Shown: positions 16,224 to 24,567 of the stretch, piece by piece
Numbering within the stretch: the first letter of the stretch is position 1
How the letters are laid out: every line of letters starts with the position of its first letter
NCBI GenBank assembly: GCA_963784645.1
Contig: CAWARY010000005.1
Span: 124,001 to 188,000 of the forward strand
Length of the DNA stretch: 64,000 nucleotides
Direction of reading: 5' to 3'
Origin: JBBRVW01 sp963784645
Lineage (GTDB): Bacteria; Actinomycetota; Actinomycetes; JACCUZ01
Translations under genes and position numbers: made by a program
Notes under the pieces: model-generated
Databases searched by the model: none
Told to the model about the DNA's origin: nothing
What the model saw: only the letters and a program-made list of their open reading frames with translations

Positions 16224-16966
16224 CCGTCATCGAACCGACAGCCGGCACCGACGAGGCGGAGTGGGCTGCCTGGCTGCCCGGTGTGGCCTGGCTGCCGCTG
16301 GACCTGGGTGCGCTGACCGACCGGCCGGTCCTCGTCCTCGCCGCACATCCCGACGACGAGGTCCTCGGTGTCGGCGGGCTGGTGCACCTGCTGTCCCGGG
16401 CGGGTGCGTCGCTGCGCTTCGTCTGGGCCACGGACGGCGAGGCGTCGCACCCCGGGTCGGCCTCGCCGGTGGTGGGGCAGCTGCCGGTGCTGCGCCGGCA
16501 GGAGTCGGCAGCCGCGCTGGCGGAGCTGGGCGTCGTCGACGCGCCGAGCGAGCACCTCGGTCTCCCCGACGGTGCTCTCGCCGGGCGCGAGCACGACCTG
16601 GCGATGGCGCTCGGTCCGCTCGTGACCGCCGGCGACCTGCTGCTGGCGCCCTGGTCGGGCGACGGCCACCCCGACCACGAGGCCGTCGGCCGGGTCGCAC
16701 GGTCGCTCGGCCGGTCGCTGGGCAGCCCGGTGCTGGAGTACCCGGTCTGGGCCTGGAGCTGGGGACGCCCGGCCGACCGGCGGGTGCCGTGGGACCGGGC
16801 CCGACGGGTCGCCCTCGACCCGGCCGCGCGGGCGGCGAAGGCGGCCGCGACGGCGTGCTTCCGCACCCAGGTCGAGCCCATCGGTCCGGGGCCGTGGGAC
16901 GGCCCGGTCGTGCCGGAGCGGGTGCTCGCGCACTTCCGCCGCGACGCGGAGCTGGTGCTGGCATGA
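16220..16966 (+). CDS. PIG-L family deacetylase
   Basis: A 248-residue zinc-dependent N-acetyl-glucosaminyl deacetylase-like protein. The metal motif is VLAAHPDDEVLGVGG, and the second His region is SGDGHPDHEAVGRVA. GTG 16220 overlaps the preceding TGA (16221-16223); in-frame GTG 16217 and 16196 are alternatives. Family members remove acetyl from GlcNAc in GPI, mycothiol (MshB), bacillithiol and glycopeptide pathways. The neighbours (methyltransferase, GT2, acyl-CoA-dehydrogenase-like) argue against MshB itself and for a separate small glycoside or surface glycan. Confidence 0.85.
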   Translation: MTVIEPTAGTDEAEWAAWLPGVAWLPLDLGALTDRPVLVLAAHPDDEVLGVGGLVHLLSRAGASLRFVWATDGEASHPGSASPVVGQLPVLRRQESAAALAELGVVDAPSEHLGLPDGALAGREHDLAMALGPLVTAGDLLLAPWSGDGHPDHEAVGRVARSLGRSLGSPVLEYPVWAWSWGRPADRRVPWDRARRVALDPAARAAKAAATACFRTQVEPIGPGPWDGPVVPERVLAHFRRDAELVLA

Positions 16967-17568
16967 GCCTGCCCGCCGACTACTTCGCCCGGATGTACGC
17001 CGTCAGCGACGATCCGTGGGGCTTCCGCAGCCGGTGGTACGAGGAGCGCAAGCGCGCCGTGACGCTGGCCGTGCTGGACCGGCCCCGCTACCGGGCCGCT
17101 TTCGAGCCCGGCTGCTCGGTAGGCGTCCTGACGTCCGGGCTGGCCGACCGGTGCGAGCGGTTGCTCGCCACCGACGTCGACCCCACCGCGGTGGCCGCCA
17201 CGCAGGCAGCCGTCGCGGACCGGCCGCACGTCACGGTCGAGCAGCGCTCGGTGCCGGCCGACTGGCCGGCCGGTGAGTTCGACCTCGTCGTGGTCTCCGA
17301 GCTGGGCTACTACCTCGACGCGCCGGCACTGGGCGACCTGGTGGACCACACCCTCGGGGCGCTCGCACCCGGGGGGTCGCTCCTGCTCTGCCACTGGCGG
17401 CACCCGGTCGACGACTACCCGCTCTCCGGCGACGCGGTGCACCAGCGGTTCCTGGCCGAGCCGGCCCTGGTGGCCGCGGTCCGGCACGAGGAGGCGGACT
17501 TCCTTCTCGACCTGGTCACGCTCGGTCGCACCGACTCGCCGGCGCGGCGCGAGGGGCTGACGCCGTGA
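16963..17568 (+). CDS. NodS-like SAM-dependent methyltransferase
   Basis: A 201-residue class I methyltransferase. AFEPGCSVGVLTSGLADRC is motif I for SAM, LLATDVDPTAVAATQ motif II and FDLVVVSELGYYLDAPAL motif IV. The opening YFARMYAVSDDPWGFRSRWY resembles NodS, which N-methylates the amino group exposed by chitooligosaccharide deacetylation in Nod-factor synthesis. That role would follow directly from the PIG-L deacetylase whose gene overlaps it (ATGA). The order deacetylate, N-methylate, glycosylate is inference from neighbours. The sequence resemblance is good; the substrate is unknown. Confidence 0.8.
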   Translation: MSLPADYFARMYAVSDDPWGFRSRWYEERKRAVTLAVLDRPRYRAAFEPGCSVGVLTSGLADRCERLLATDVDPTAVAATQAAVADRPHVTVEQRSVPADWPAGEFDLVVVSELGYYLDAPALGDLVDHTLGALAPGGSLLLCHWRHPVDDYPLSGDAVHQRFLAEPALVAAVRHEEADFLLDLVTLGRTDSPARREGLTP

Positions 17569-18320
17569 CTGCACCGATCGAGGCCGTCGTGGTCGTTGTT
17601 CCCGCGCACGACGAGGAGGAGCTGCTGCCCGGCGCCCTCGGCGCGCTGGCCGAGGCCCGTCGGACCGTGACGGGCGGCGGCGGTCCGACCGTCGACGTCG
17701 TGGTCGTCGCCGACGCCTGTCGCGACAGCACTGCGGCCGTCGCACGGTCGGCCGGTGTCCGGGTCGTCGAGGTCGTGCTGCGCTCGGTGGGCCGGGCCCG
17801 CGCCGCCGGTGTGGCCGACGGCCTGGACCGGCTGCGGCACCTGCCCCCGGAACGCGTCTGGGTCGCGACCACCGACGCCGACTCGATGGTGCCGCCCGGC
17901 TGGCTGGCCCACCAGGTGGCCCTGGCCGACGCCGGTGCCGATCTCGTGCTGGGGACAGTCGACGTGCAGGACTGGAGCCAGCACCCGCCGCAGGTCGAGG
18001 GGCGGTGGCGGGCGGCGTACGAGGCGCGCGACGGGCACCGCCACGTGCACGGCGCCAACGCCGGGGCACGGGCCGACGCCTATCTCGAGGCCGGTGGCTT
18101 CGCGGCGGTCGACCGTGAGGAGGACGTGGCGCTGGCCGCGGCCCTGAGCCACCGGCGGGTGGTGCGTACAGGCGTCCTGCCGGTCGTGACGAGCGCGCGG
18201 CACCGCGGGCGGGCGCCCGGCGGCTTCGCGGGTCACCTGGCGCTGCTCGGCCGGGCGGCCGAGGTGGCTCAGTGGGCCGGCAGCCAGGGCTCGGGGTCGA
18301 CCAGCGTGGAGTTGACGTAG
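17565..18320 (+). CDS. Glycosyltransferase family 2
   Basis: A 251-residue soluble GT-A enzyme. AVVVVVPAHDEEELLPGALG is the nucleotide-sugar-binding start, VWVATTDADSMVPPGWL holds the DxD metal motif, and FAAVDREEDVALAAAL holds the acceptor/base acidic region. GTG 17565 overlaps the methyltransferase stop (GTGA). It is the last gene of the coupled unit; its final 52 bp overlap the tail of the leftward M23 peptidase gene. Donor and acceptor cannot be read from sequence. Confidence 0.82.
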   Translation: MTAPIEAVVVVVPAHDEEELLPGALGALAEARRTVTGGGGPTVDVVVVADACRDSTAAVARSAGVRVVEVVLRSVGRARAAGVADGLDRLRHLPPERVWVATTDADSMVPPGWLAHQVALADAGADLVLGTVDVQDWSQHPPQVEGRWRAAYEARDGHRHVHGANAGARADAYLEAGGFAAVDREEDVALAAALSHRRVVRTGVLPVVTSARHRGRAPGGFAGHLALLGRAAEVAQWAGSQGSGSTSVELT

Positions 18321-19558
18321 AGCTCGAAGTGCAGGTGGCAGCCGGTCGAGAAGCCGGTGGTGCCCGAGGTCCCGATGACCTGCCCGGCGGCGACCTGGTC
18401 GCCGACCGTGACGTCGAGGTGCGTCTGGTGGTTGTAGGTCGTGGTCAGCAGGACGCCGTTGATCGCTCCGTGCGTGATGACGGAGCGCCAGCCGTACGCG
18501 CTGTTCCAGCCGGCCTCGATCACGGTGCCGGCCAGCGAAGCGTGCACCGGTGTGCCGCAGGGGACGCCGAGGTCGGTGCCGGTGTGCAGCTTGTAGACGC
18601 CGGTCACCGGGTGGACCCGCATGCCGAACGGTGAGGTCACCGGGCCGCGGGCCGGCCAGCCGAGCGTGCCCTGCCGGGCCGGGACGGTCGCGCCGTCGCG
18701 GCTGCCGGCCCCGCCGAGGTCGCGCCGGGCGACGGCCGCGAGCTGGCTCTGCAGCTGGGTCGAGGTGCCGGTCTGCTGCGCATGGGCCACGTCCTCCTGC
18801 ACCTGGGCCTGTGACGCGGCCGCGAGCGCCGCCTGGCGCGCCGACACCAGGGCTCCGACGCGCGCCTCCGCGGCGGTGGCCTCCTGCGCCAGCCGGCTCA
18901 CGGTCACCAGGTCGCGCTGGGCCTGCTTGTCGGCGGCGGCGAGGGTGTCGCGCACCTGGGCCAGGTCGTCGGTGCGCGCGCCGTACGTGTCCTGGACGGC
19001 CTGCAGGCTCGTCAGCGCCGAGCGCTGCGACGAGGCGACGGCGCGGAGCGCGACGAGTCGTTCGGCGAAGTCGGAGGGGGAGCGGGCCTCGAGCAGCACC
19101 GACACGTTGCCGAAGGCGCTGCCGCCCTGGTAGATCGCGCGGGCCAGCCGGCCGACGCGGGCCTGCTGTGCGGCGACCTCGGTGGCCTGCGTCTCCGCCT
19201 CCTGGTTTCCGAGCATGTAGCTCACCTGCGCCGCGCCGCGGGCGCGGGCGGTCTGCTCCTGCCGGACCTTGGCCTCGGCGAGCAGGGTGCGGGTGCGGGT
19301 GGCGGTCTCCCGGGCCGTCGGCAAGGCCTGGTCCGCCAGCCGCAGGTCGGCGTACGCCCTGATCATGGCCTCGGAGGACTCGGCGAGCTCGCTGCGCACC
19401 TCGGCGAGGACCGCGTCGATCCGCTCCTGGTCGGCGGTCGCACGCGCGGGGGCCGACGGCGCAGGCGTCGGCTCGTCTGCGTGGCTCGCTGCGGCCGGGC
19501 CCAGCGCGGCCAGCGTCACCGCAGCGGCCAGCGCGGTGCGGCCGAGCAGGCGTCGCAT
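18269..19558 (-). CDS. Secreted M23 (LytM) peptidase with N-terminal coiled coil
   Basis: A 429-residue cell-wall protein. Signal peptide MRRLLGRTALAAAVTLAALG cut near ASHA; residues about 40-270 are a coiled coil like that of EnvC/NlpD-type factors. The C-terminal LytM domain retains the zinc ligands: PFGMRVHPVTG, LHTGTDLGVPCG (His, Asp) and GCHLHFELYVN (HxH). It is therefore probably an active endopeptidase rather than only an amidase activator. The end overlaps the convergent GT2 gene by 52 bp. Confidence 0.88.
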   Translation of the reverse strand: MRRLLGRTALAAAVTLAALGPAAASHADEPTPAPSAPARATADQERIDAVLAEVRSELAESSEAMIRAYADLRLADQALPTARETATRTRTLLAEAKVRQEQTARARGAAQVSYMLGNQEAETQATEVAAQQARVGRLARAIYQGGSAFGNVSVLLEARSPSDFAERLVALRAVASSQRSALTSLQAVQDTYGARTDDLAQVRDTLAAADKQAQRDLVTVSRLAQEATAAEARVGALVSARQAALAAASQAQVQEDVAHAQQTGTSTQLQSQLAAVARRDLGGAGSRDGATVPARQGTLGWPARGPVTSPFGMRVHPVTGVYKLHTGTDLGVPCGTPVHASLAGTVIEAGWNSAYGWRSVITHGAINGVLLTTTYNHQTHLDVTVGDQVAAGQVIGTSGTTGFSTGCHLHFELYVNSTLVDPEPWLPAH

Positions 19559-19675
19559 GGGGTCCTCACCGTGGGTCCGGGCCGGCCAGACCGGTGCCGG
19601 CCAGGCCTCCCCACAGTCGTCGGCGCCCGGAGGCCCCGGCTTGACCCGTTCGGGGGTCGGGTCGCGCTGGTGGGG

Positions 19676-20452
19676 TCAGGCGGCCCGGGTCGCTCCGGTC
19701 ACCACGCGCTCCAGCGTGCGGCCGAGGGCCGCAGTGACGACCGGCGCGTCGTAGCAGGCGTTCACCCGGTCGGAGGCGGCCAGCCCCATGGCGGACCGGC
19801 GGATGCCGTCGGCGGACAGTGCGAGCAGGGCGCTCCGCAGGTCGCCCCGCGACGGGACGACGACGCCGCAGACCCCGTCGGCCACGAGGTCCGGCAGGCA
19901 ACCGGTGTCGACGACCACCGCGGGACGTCCGGCGGCCATGCCGCGCAGCAGCTCGTGCACGGACCCGGCGCTGTCGTCGAGCGCCACGACAGGCATCGGA
20001 TCGTCGGTGCCGGACGTCGTGTGGGACGCACCCTCGACCGCTTCAGGGACGACGTGGACCCGGGCGCGTGGCACTCCCATGCGCACCAGGACCTCGGTCT
20101 CGCTCGGGGACGCCGCGAGCACGGTGTCGGCGGCACGGGCCAGTGCGGCCTCGACCCGGGTGGTCTCGTGGTCGCCGGAGCGGCCCGGCCGCTCGAGCCG
20201 GAGCACGAGGTGCGCCGGCCGCTCGCGGGTGGCCACCAGGCCGGCGAGGCCGGCTGCCGTGCCCAGGGCGAGGACGGCGGCCGGGGCGTCGGTCCAACTG
20301 TCGACCAGCCGGTAGCCGAGCGGACCGGCGTCAGCCGGCAGCAGGTCGGGGCGGTGCGTGGTCTCGACCTCGTGGCCGAGGGAGCGCAGTGCGGCCTCGA
20401 CCCATCGGAGGGTGAGGTCGTGGGAGTGGGAGCAGAGCAGTGCAAGGCGCAT
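19676..20452 (-). CDS. GT-B glycosyltransferase (GT1/GT4-like)
   Basis: A 258-residue protein, short for a full GT-B enzyme. The start MRLALLCSHSHDLTLRWVE leads a degenerate N-terminal Rossmann half; the C-terminal half has PSETEVLVRMGVPRARVHVV and VVDTGCLPDLVADGVCGVVV, the GT4 pattern that binds nucleotide-sugar, although the usual acidic pair is reduced. ATG 20450-20452 is chosen; GTG four codons upstream is possible, and neither has a strong ribosome-binding site. It may work with the deacetylase/methyltransferase/GT2 unit across the M23 gene. Confidence 0.65.
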   Translation of the reverse strand: MRLALLCSHSHDLTLRWVEAALRSLGHEVETTHRPDLLPADAGPLGYRLVDSWTDAPAAVLALGTAAGLAGLVATRERPAHLVLRLERPGRSGDHETTRVEAALARAADTVLAASPSETEVLVRMGVPRARVHVVPEAVEGASHTTSGTDDPMPVVALDDSAGSVHELLRGMAAGRPAVVVDTGCLPDLVADGVCGVVVPSRGDLRSALLALSADGIRRSAMGLAASDRVNACYDAPVVTAALGRTLERVVTGATRAA

Positions 20453-20590
20453 CAGAGGACTCACGTTCGGCAGGTACCGGTGCCGGCCTCCAACGGGCCG
20501 GGCGCGCCGAGCTTCTGCAGCACGCGGATCTCCGCTGTCTCATGCCTCCGGCCGGATCCCCGCAAACCCGGGCGGCGGGCGGACCGGCGG

Positions 20591-21184
20591 TCAGGAGGAC
20601 GCTGGCTCCTGCGGGCGCTGCAGCGCGGCGATGAGCTGGCCCCGGCTCATGGCCGAGCGGCCCTCGATGCCGGCCTTGCGCGCCAGCTCGTAGAGCTCGG
20701 CCCGCGGCAGGTCGAGGCGGCGCGGCGGCGGCGCGGCGACACCGTCGTCCCGGAGGATGTCCTCGCGGACCTGGCTGAACGCGCCGCCGAGCAACCTGAG
20801 CTGCTTGCGCGGGACGGCGTCCTCGAGCGCGCGCAGCACGTCGTCGGTCAGCCCGGCGTGCCGGTCCAGCAGTACGGCGAGGCGCTCACCGAGCCCCGGG
20901 ACCGAGACGGAGTCGAGCGCCACCTGGTCCAGCGCCCGGAGTGCGGCGTCCAGCTCGGCGTCGAGCTCCCGGAGCTCGTGGACCGCGGCCGTTGCGGCGG
21001 GTCCGGCCGGTGCGGCGACCTCGGGGGTGAGCAGCTCTCGCTCGGCGGCGCGGTGCGCGCGCACGAGCCGGACCAGCTCGGCGCGCCACCGCTGCCGGCT
21101 GGGGCCCGGGCTGACGACGCGGTGGAGCAGGCGCGGGATCCGCTCGTGGTCGTCGCGCACGAGCCGGGCGATGCTGCTGGGCAT
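20591..21184 (-). CDS. Hemerythrin-like HHE protein with C-terminal Rho_N-like module
   Basis: A 197-residue protein in two parts. Residues 1-150 form a helical bundle with His/Glu positions of HHE cation-binding domains (VRDDHERIPRLLHRV, VRAHRAAERELL, LLDRHAGLTDDVL). Residues about 160-192 (LPRAELYELARKAGIEGRSA then MSRGQLIAAL) look like the short helix-turn-helix Rho_N/SAP-type module, closely resembling the start of Rho encoded at 36.2 kb (LAELQGLAGELGI...MRKGQLIEAI). Metal binding is not certain. Function unknown; possibly redox or stress related given nearby SRPBCC and STAS genes. Confidence 0.65.
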   Translation of the reverse strand: MPSSIARLVRDDHERIPRLLHRVVSPGPSRQRWRAELVRLVRAHRAAERELLTPEVAAPAGPAATAAVHELRELDAELDAALRALDQVALDSVSVPGLGERLAVLLDRHAGLTDDVLRALEDAVPRKQLRLLGGAFSQVREDILRDDGVAAPPPRRLDLPRAELYELARKAGIEGRSAMSRGQLIAALQRPQEPASS

Positions 21185-21301
21185 GATCGCGGGATACCCC
21201 GAGACATGCCGGTCATTCCAGGCGTGCCGAACCGGTTCGACGGTGCCCGGTCCCGCCCAGCCGCGGGCGGGCCGGCCACCGGACGTCCGGGCCGGGGCGG
21301 G

Positions 21302-21757
21302 TCAGGGGTGCTGGACCTCGCCGCGCCACGCGCCGGACTCGTCGCCCCGCTTCTCGATGAACTCCTTGAACCGGCCCAGGTCACCCTTCACCTGACGGCT
21401 CACGAAGCCCAGGTGGTCGCCGATCTTCTCGACGACGCCCTCGGGCTCGATGTCCATCTGCACCATCACCTTGGTGGTGCTGTCGGTGAGGCGGTGGAAC
21501 GTCACGACGCCGGCCTGCTTGGGGCCGTCGACCGAGGTCCAGGCCACCCGCTCGTCCGGGGACTGCTCGGTGATCTTGGCGTCGAACTCGCGGGTGACGC
21601 CGTCGACCTTCGTCACCCAGTGCGTCATGGTGTCGCCGGTCTGGACGATGCGCTCGACGCCCGACATGAACTCGGGGAAGGACTCGAACTGGGTCCACTG
21701 GTTGTAGGCGGTGGTCACCGGGACGGCGACCTCGATCGACTGCTCGACTGTGCTCAT
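21302..21757 (-). CDS. SRPBCC (START/polyketide-cyclase-like) family protein
   Basis: A 151-residue ligand-binding-fold protein. MSTVEQSIEVAVPVTTAYNQ, then WTQFESFPEFMSGVERIVQ, matches the cyclase/dehydrase-type SRPBCC group common in actinobacteria; the C-terminal helix LGFVSRQVKGDLGRFKEFIE closes the pocket. ATG 21755-21757 fits homology; a GTG 12 codons upstream has no better ribosome-binding site. Ligand and role are unknown. Confidence 0.75.
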   Translation of the reverse strand: MSTVEQSIEVAVPVTTAYNQWTQFESFPEFMSGVERIVQTGDTMTHWVTKVDGVTREFDAKITEQSPDERVAWTSVDGPKQAGVVTFHRLTDSTTKVMVQMDIEPEGVVEKIGDHLGFVSRQVKGDLGRFKEFIEKRGDESGAWRGEVQHP

Positions 21758-21808
21758 GGTGCGGTCGTTGCCCGGGCTGGCCGGACGAAACACCGCTCGC
21801 GAGATCGG

Positions 21809-22186
21809 TCAGTCGCCTGCGTCACACGTGTGGACGGTCCCGGGCTGCCGGAGGCAGGCGTAGGCCTCCTCGACCGAACCGACCAGGCCGAGCCGCTCCA
21901 CGAGTCCGGTGATCTGCAGCACCCGGCGTACGGCGGGGGAGCGGGAGACGACGTGCAGCGACCCCCCGAGGCCTGCGGCGCGCTCCCTGGCCCGCACCAG
22001 CGCATTGACGCCGCTGGAGTCCATGAACGTGACGTCGAGCGCATCGGCGACGAGGTGCACCCCGTCGCGGTTCAGTGCGGCGAGCATCTCCTCGCGGAGC
22101 GCGGGGGCGCTCGCGAGGTCGACCTCCTGAGGGAGGCGTACGAGACAGGACCCGGTAGCGGGTGGCAGCGTCGCATCGACCGCCAT
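21809..22186 (-). CDS. STAS-domain anti-sigma-factor antagonist
   Basis: A 125-residue single STAS domain. The core VADALDVTFMDSSGVNALVR carries the Ser phosphorylated by an anti-sigma kinase in SpoIIAA/RsbV proteins. ATG 22184-22186 has a strong AGGAGG 6 nt upstream, preferred over an in-frame start 11 codons earlier. It would control release of a stress sigma factor by partner switching; no kinase is adjacent, so the partner is elsewhere. A second, divergent STAS protein lies at 61.9 kb. Confidence 0.85.
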   Translation of the reverse strand: MAVDATLPPATGSCLVRLPQEVDLASAPALREEMLAALNRDGVHLVADALDVTFMDSSGVNALVRARERAAGLGGSLHVVSRSPAVRRVLQITGLVERLGLVGSVEEAYACLRQPGTVHTCDAGD

Positions 22187-22315
22187 GAGGGCCTCCTGAG
22201 CGGTGGCGGGACGGGACACCGATCTGCCTCAGTGCAGGCCGACTGTAGGCGCGCACCGGCCGAGCCGCAACAATGCGCTGGGCCGGTCGGGGACGGTGAT
22301 CGTAAGGTCGCGCCG

Positions 22316-22831
22316 GTGACGACAGGACAGCTGCGGCTGCGGCCGGTGCGGGCGGACGACGAGGCGGCCGTGGCGGCCGCGCAGGACGCGATGCGGGCGG
22401 ACGACTTCGACTTCGCCCTGGGCTGGGACCGCGACCGGCCCTTCGTGGACTACGTCGAGTCGCTGCGCCGGTGGCAGCGCGGGCTCGACCTGCCTCCCGA
22501 CCGGGTCCCGGCGAGCTTCCTGCTCGCGGTGGTGGGCGATGTGGTGGTCGGCCGGACCTCGGTGCGGCACGAGCTCAACGACTGGCTGGCGCGCGAGGGC
22601 GGCCACATCGGCTACGGCGTCCTCGCCGAGCACCGTCGGTGCGGCTACGCGACCGAGATCCTGCGGCAGTCGCTGGTGGTGGCCCGGTCGGTCGGTGTGG
22701 ACCGGGTTCTGGTGACCTGCGACGACTCGAATCTCGGCTCGGCCGCCGTCATCGAGGCGGCCGGCGGGGTCCGGGACGTCGAACGCCCCCTCGCCGGTGA
22801 TGCCCCGATGCGGCGCTACTGGATCGACTGA
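22316..22831 (+). CDS. GNAT-family N-acetyltransferase
   Basis: A 171-residue acetyl-CoA-dependent acetyltransferase. LRLRPVRADDEAAVAAAQDA opens the fold; GHIGYGVLAEHRRCGYATEI is the RxxGxA/G-type acetyl-CoA motif region; VTCDDSNLGSAAVIEAAGG is the closing segment. The GTG start at 22316 is preceded at 22303-22308 by TAAGGT, a -10 box 7 nt upstream, so the mRNA is probably leaderless. The substrate amine is unknown. It is convergent with paaN, 17 bp between stops. Confidence 0.8.
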   Translation: MTTGQLRLRPVRADDEAAVAAAQDAMRADDFDFALGWDRDRPFVDYVESLRRWQRGLDLPPDRVPASFLLAVVGDVVVGRTSVRHELNDWLAREGGHIGYGVLAEHRRCGYATEILRQSLVVARSVGVDRVLVTCDDSNLGSAAVIEAAGGVRDVERPLAGDAPMRRYWID

Positions 22832-22848
22832 TGCGCGGCGCCCGCGGC

Positions 22849-24549
22849 TCAGCCGGCAGCGGGCTGGGGCGCGAGGTGCCGGCGCGACTGCACGATGCGG
22901 AACCGGCTCGCGACGTACGCCGCGTCGGTCAGTGCGCTGTTGGCGGCCGGGTTGGCACCGGTGGCGTGGAAGTCGCTGAACGCCGCCGACTGGTTGACGT
23001 AGACGGTCTCGGTGAGGTTCTCCGAGAGGGCCACGCCCGCGTCGAGCGCCGCCTCCTCGGTGGCCTCGAGCACCTTCTCGTCGGTGGAGTAGACCGAGGC
23101 GGTGATCGCCCCGTGCTCACGGACCGTGCTCCGCAGCAGGTCGACCGACTCGTCGGTGCTGCCGGTGAGCACCAGGAACGCGACCGGGCCGAAGCACTCC
23201 TGCAGGTAGGTGCCGGTGTCGGCGACGTCCACCCTGACGATGGTCGGCGTCCGCACCGTCGCCTCGGGGAAGTCGGGGTGCGTCACCGACCGGCTGGCCA
23301 GCACCACGTCGCCGTACGACGACGCCTTCTCGAGCCGGTCGAGGACGCCGTCGTTGACGACCGCGCCGAGCAGCGCCGTGGCGCGCGCGTCGTCGCCGAG
23401 GAGCCCGTCGACCGCGCCGGCGAGGTCGGCAGCGAACTCGTCGACCGACCTGTGCTCACCGTCGGCGGTGATGCCGTCACGGGGGACCAGCAGGTTCTGC
23501 GGGGTGGTGCACATCTGGCCGCTGTACAGCGACAGGGAGAAGGCGAGGTTGGCGAGCATGCCCTGGTAGTCGTCGGTGGAGTCGACGACGACGGTGTTGA
23601 CGCCGGCCTTCTCGGTGAACACCGAGGCTTGGTGCGCGTTCTGCTCCAGCCAGGTGCCGAAACCCGTCGAGCCGGTGTAGTCGATGACCTTCACCTCGGG
23701 CCGCAGGGCGAGCACCTTCGCGAGGCCCTCTCCCGGCTGCTCGGGCGCGAGCTGGACGAGGTCGGGGGAGAAGCCGTTCTCGGCCAGGACCTCGCGGGCG
23801 ACCAGCACCGAGATCGCGAGCGGCAGCACCGCTCCCGGGTGCGGCTTCACGACGACGGCGTTGCCGGTGACCAGGCTGGCGAACAGGCCAGGGTAGGAGT
23901 TCCAGGTGGGGAACGTGTTGCAGCCGATCACGAGGGCGACACCGCGCGGCACCACGGTGAACGTCTTGGTCATCCGCTGCGGTGGGCGCTTGCCCTGCGG
24001 CTTCTCCCACGTGGCGGACGCGGCGTGCCGCGTCATCTCGGCGTACGAGTAGGCGATCGCCTCGAGGGCCCGGTCCTGGGCGTGGGGGCCGCCGGCCTGG
24101 AACGCCATCGCGTAGGCCTGCCCGGAGGTGTGCATGACGGCCTGTGCCATCTCGTGGCTGCGGGCGTTGATCCGGTGCAGGACCTCGATCGCCAGCTCGG
24201 CGCGGGTGTCAGGGCCGGCCGCGCGCCAGGCGGGGATCGCGGCGGTGGCGTCGGCCATCAGCGCGTCGACCGGCTTGTGCGGGTACGACGTGCCGAGCTG
24301 CACGCCGTAGGGGGACCGCTCGCCCTCGACCGTGCCGTCGGAGCCGGTCTGGACGAGCGGGAACGGGGTGCCGAGGTAGCCGTCGAAGGCGGCCTTGCCG
24401 TCGGCGGGGGACTGGGTGCCCGGCGTGGCCTCGTCGCCGTAGGCCTTGAGGTTCTCGGGGTAGGCCGACCAGTAGCTGCGCTCCCGGATCGCGGTGAGGG
24501 CTCGGTCGAGGGTCGCGCGATGGGCGGTCTGCCCGGACGTCGTCGTCAT
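22849..24549 (-). CDS. paaN: PaaN-type aldehyde dehydrogenase of phenylacetate degradation
   Basis: A 566-residue NAD(P)-dependent aldehyde dehydrogenase fold matching PaaN. Visible: GVALVIGCNTFPTWNSYPG and TGNAVVVKPHPGAVLPLAIS (cofactor region), VIDYTGSTGFGTWLE, SLYSGQMCTTPQNLLVP with the catalytic Cys, and LQECFGPVAFLVL. In phenylacetate catabolism it would oxidise the ring-cleavage semialdehyde; unlike Gram-negative PaaZ it lacks a hydratase domain. No other paa gene is in the window. ATG 24547-24549 is preceded 7 nt upstream by TAGGTT, implying a leaderless mRNA, and only 18 bp separate it from the divergent homocysteine methyltransferase start. Confidence 0.85.
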   Translation of the reverse strand: MTTTSGQTAHRATLDRALTAIRERSYWSAYPENLKAYGDEATPGTQSPADGKAAFDGYLGTPFPLVQTGSDGTVEGERSPYGVQLGTSYPHKPVDALMADATAAIPAWRAAGPDTRAELAIEVLHRINARSHEMAQAVMHTSGQAYAMAFQAGGPHAQDRALEAIAYSYAEMTRHAASATWEKPQGKRPPQRMTKTFTVVPRGVALVIGCNTFPTWNSYPGLFASLVTGNAVVVKPHPGAVLPLAISVLVAREVLAENGFSPDLVQLAPEQPGEGLAKVLALRPEVKVIDYTGSTGFGTWLEQNAHQASVFTEKAGVNTVVVDSTDDYQGMLANLAFSLSLYSGQMCTTPQNLLVPRDGITADGEHRSVDEFAADLAGAVDGLLGDDARATALLGAVVNDGVLDRLEKASSYGDVVLASRSVTHPDFPEATVRTPTIVRVDVADTGTYLQECFGPVAFLVLTGSTDESVDLLRSTVREHGAITASVYSTDEKVLEATEEAALDAGVALSENLTETVYVNQSAAFSDFHATGANPAANSALTDAAYVASRFRIVQSRRHLAPQPAAG

Positions 24550-24555
24550 GGTCCG

Positions 24556-24562
24556 TAACCTA
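24556..24562. promoter_or_regulatory. Overlapping divergent -10 boxes (paaN / homocysteine methyltransferase)
   Basis: The 18-bp gap contains TAACCTA. Read rightward, TAACCT (24556-24561) stands 6 nt before the GTG at 24568; read leftward, TAGGTT (24562-24557) stands 7 nt before the ATG at 24549. Both positions imply transcription starting at or next to the start codon, i.e. two leaderless mRNAs from one melted region. Confidence 0.7.
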
Positions 24563-24567
24563 ACGCC

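Noticed and set aside
16220..16966. MshB of mycothiol biosynthesis
   Set aside because: The protein has the PIG-L metal motif, but its operon partners are not mycothiol genes, and MshB usually stands elsewhere; PIG-L family is the safe call.
19481..22831. Long plus-strand open frame of about 1,100 codons
   Set aside because: Only its last 172 codons (22316-22831) look like a protein (GNAT). The rest is antisense to four supported genes.
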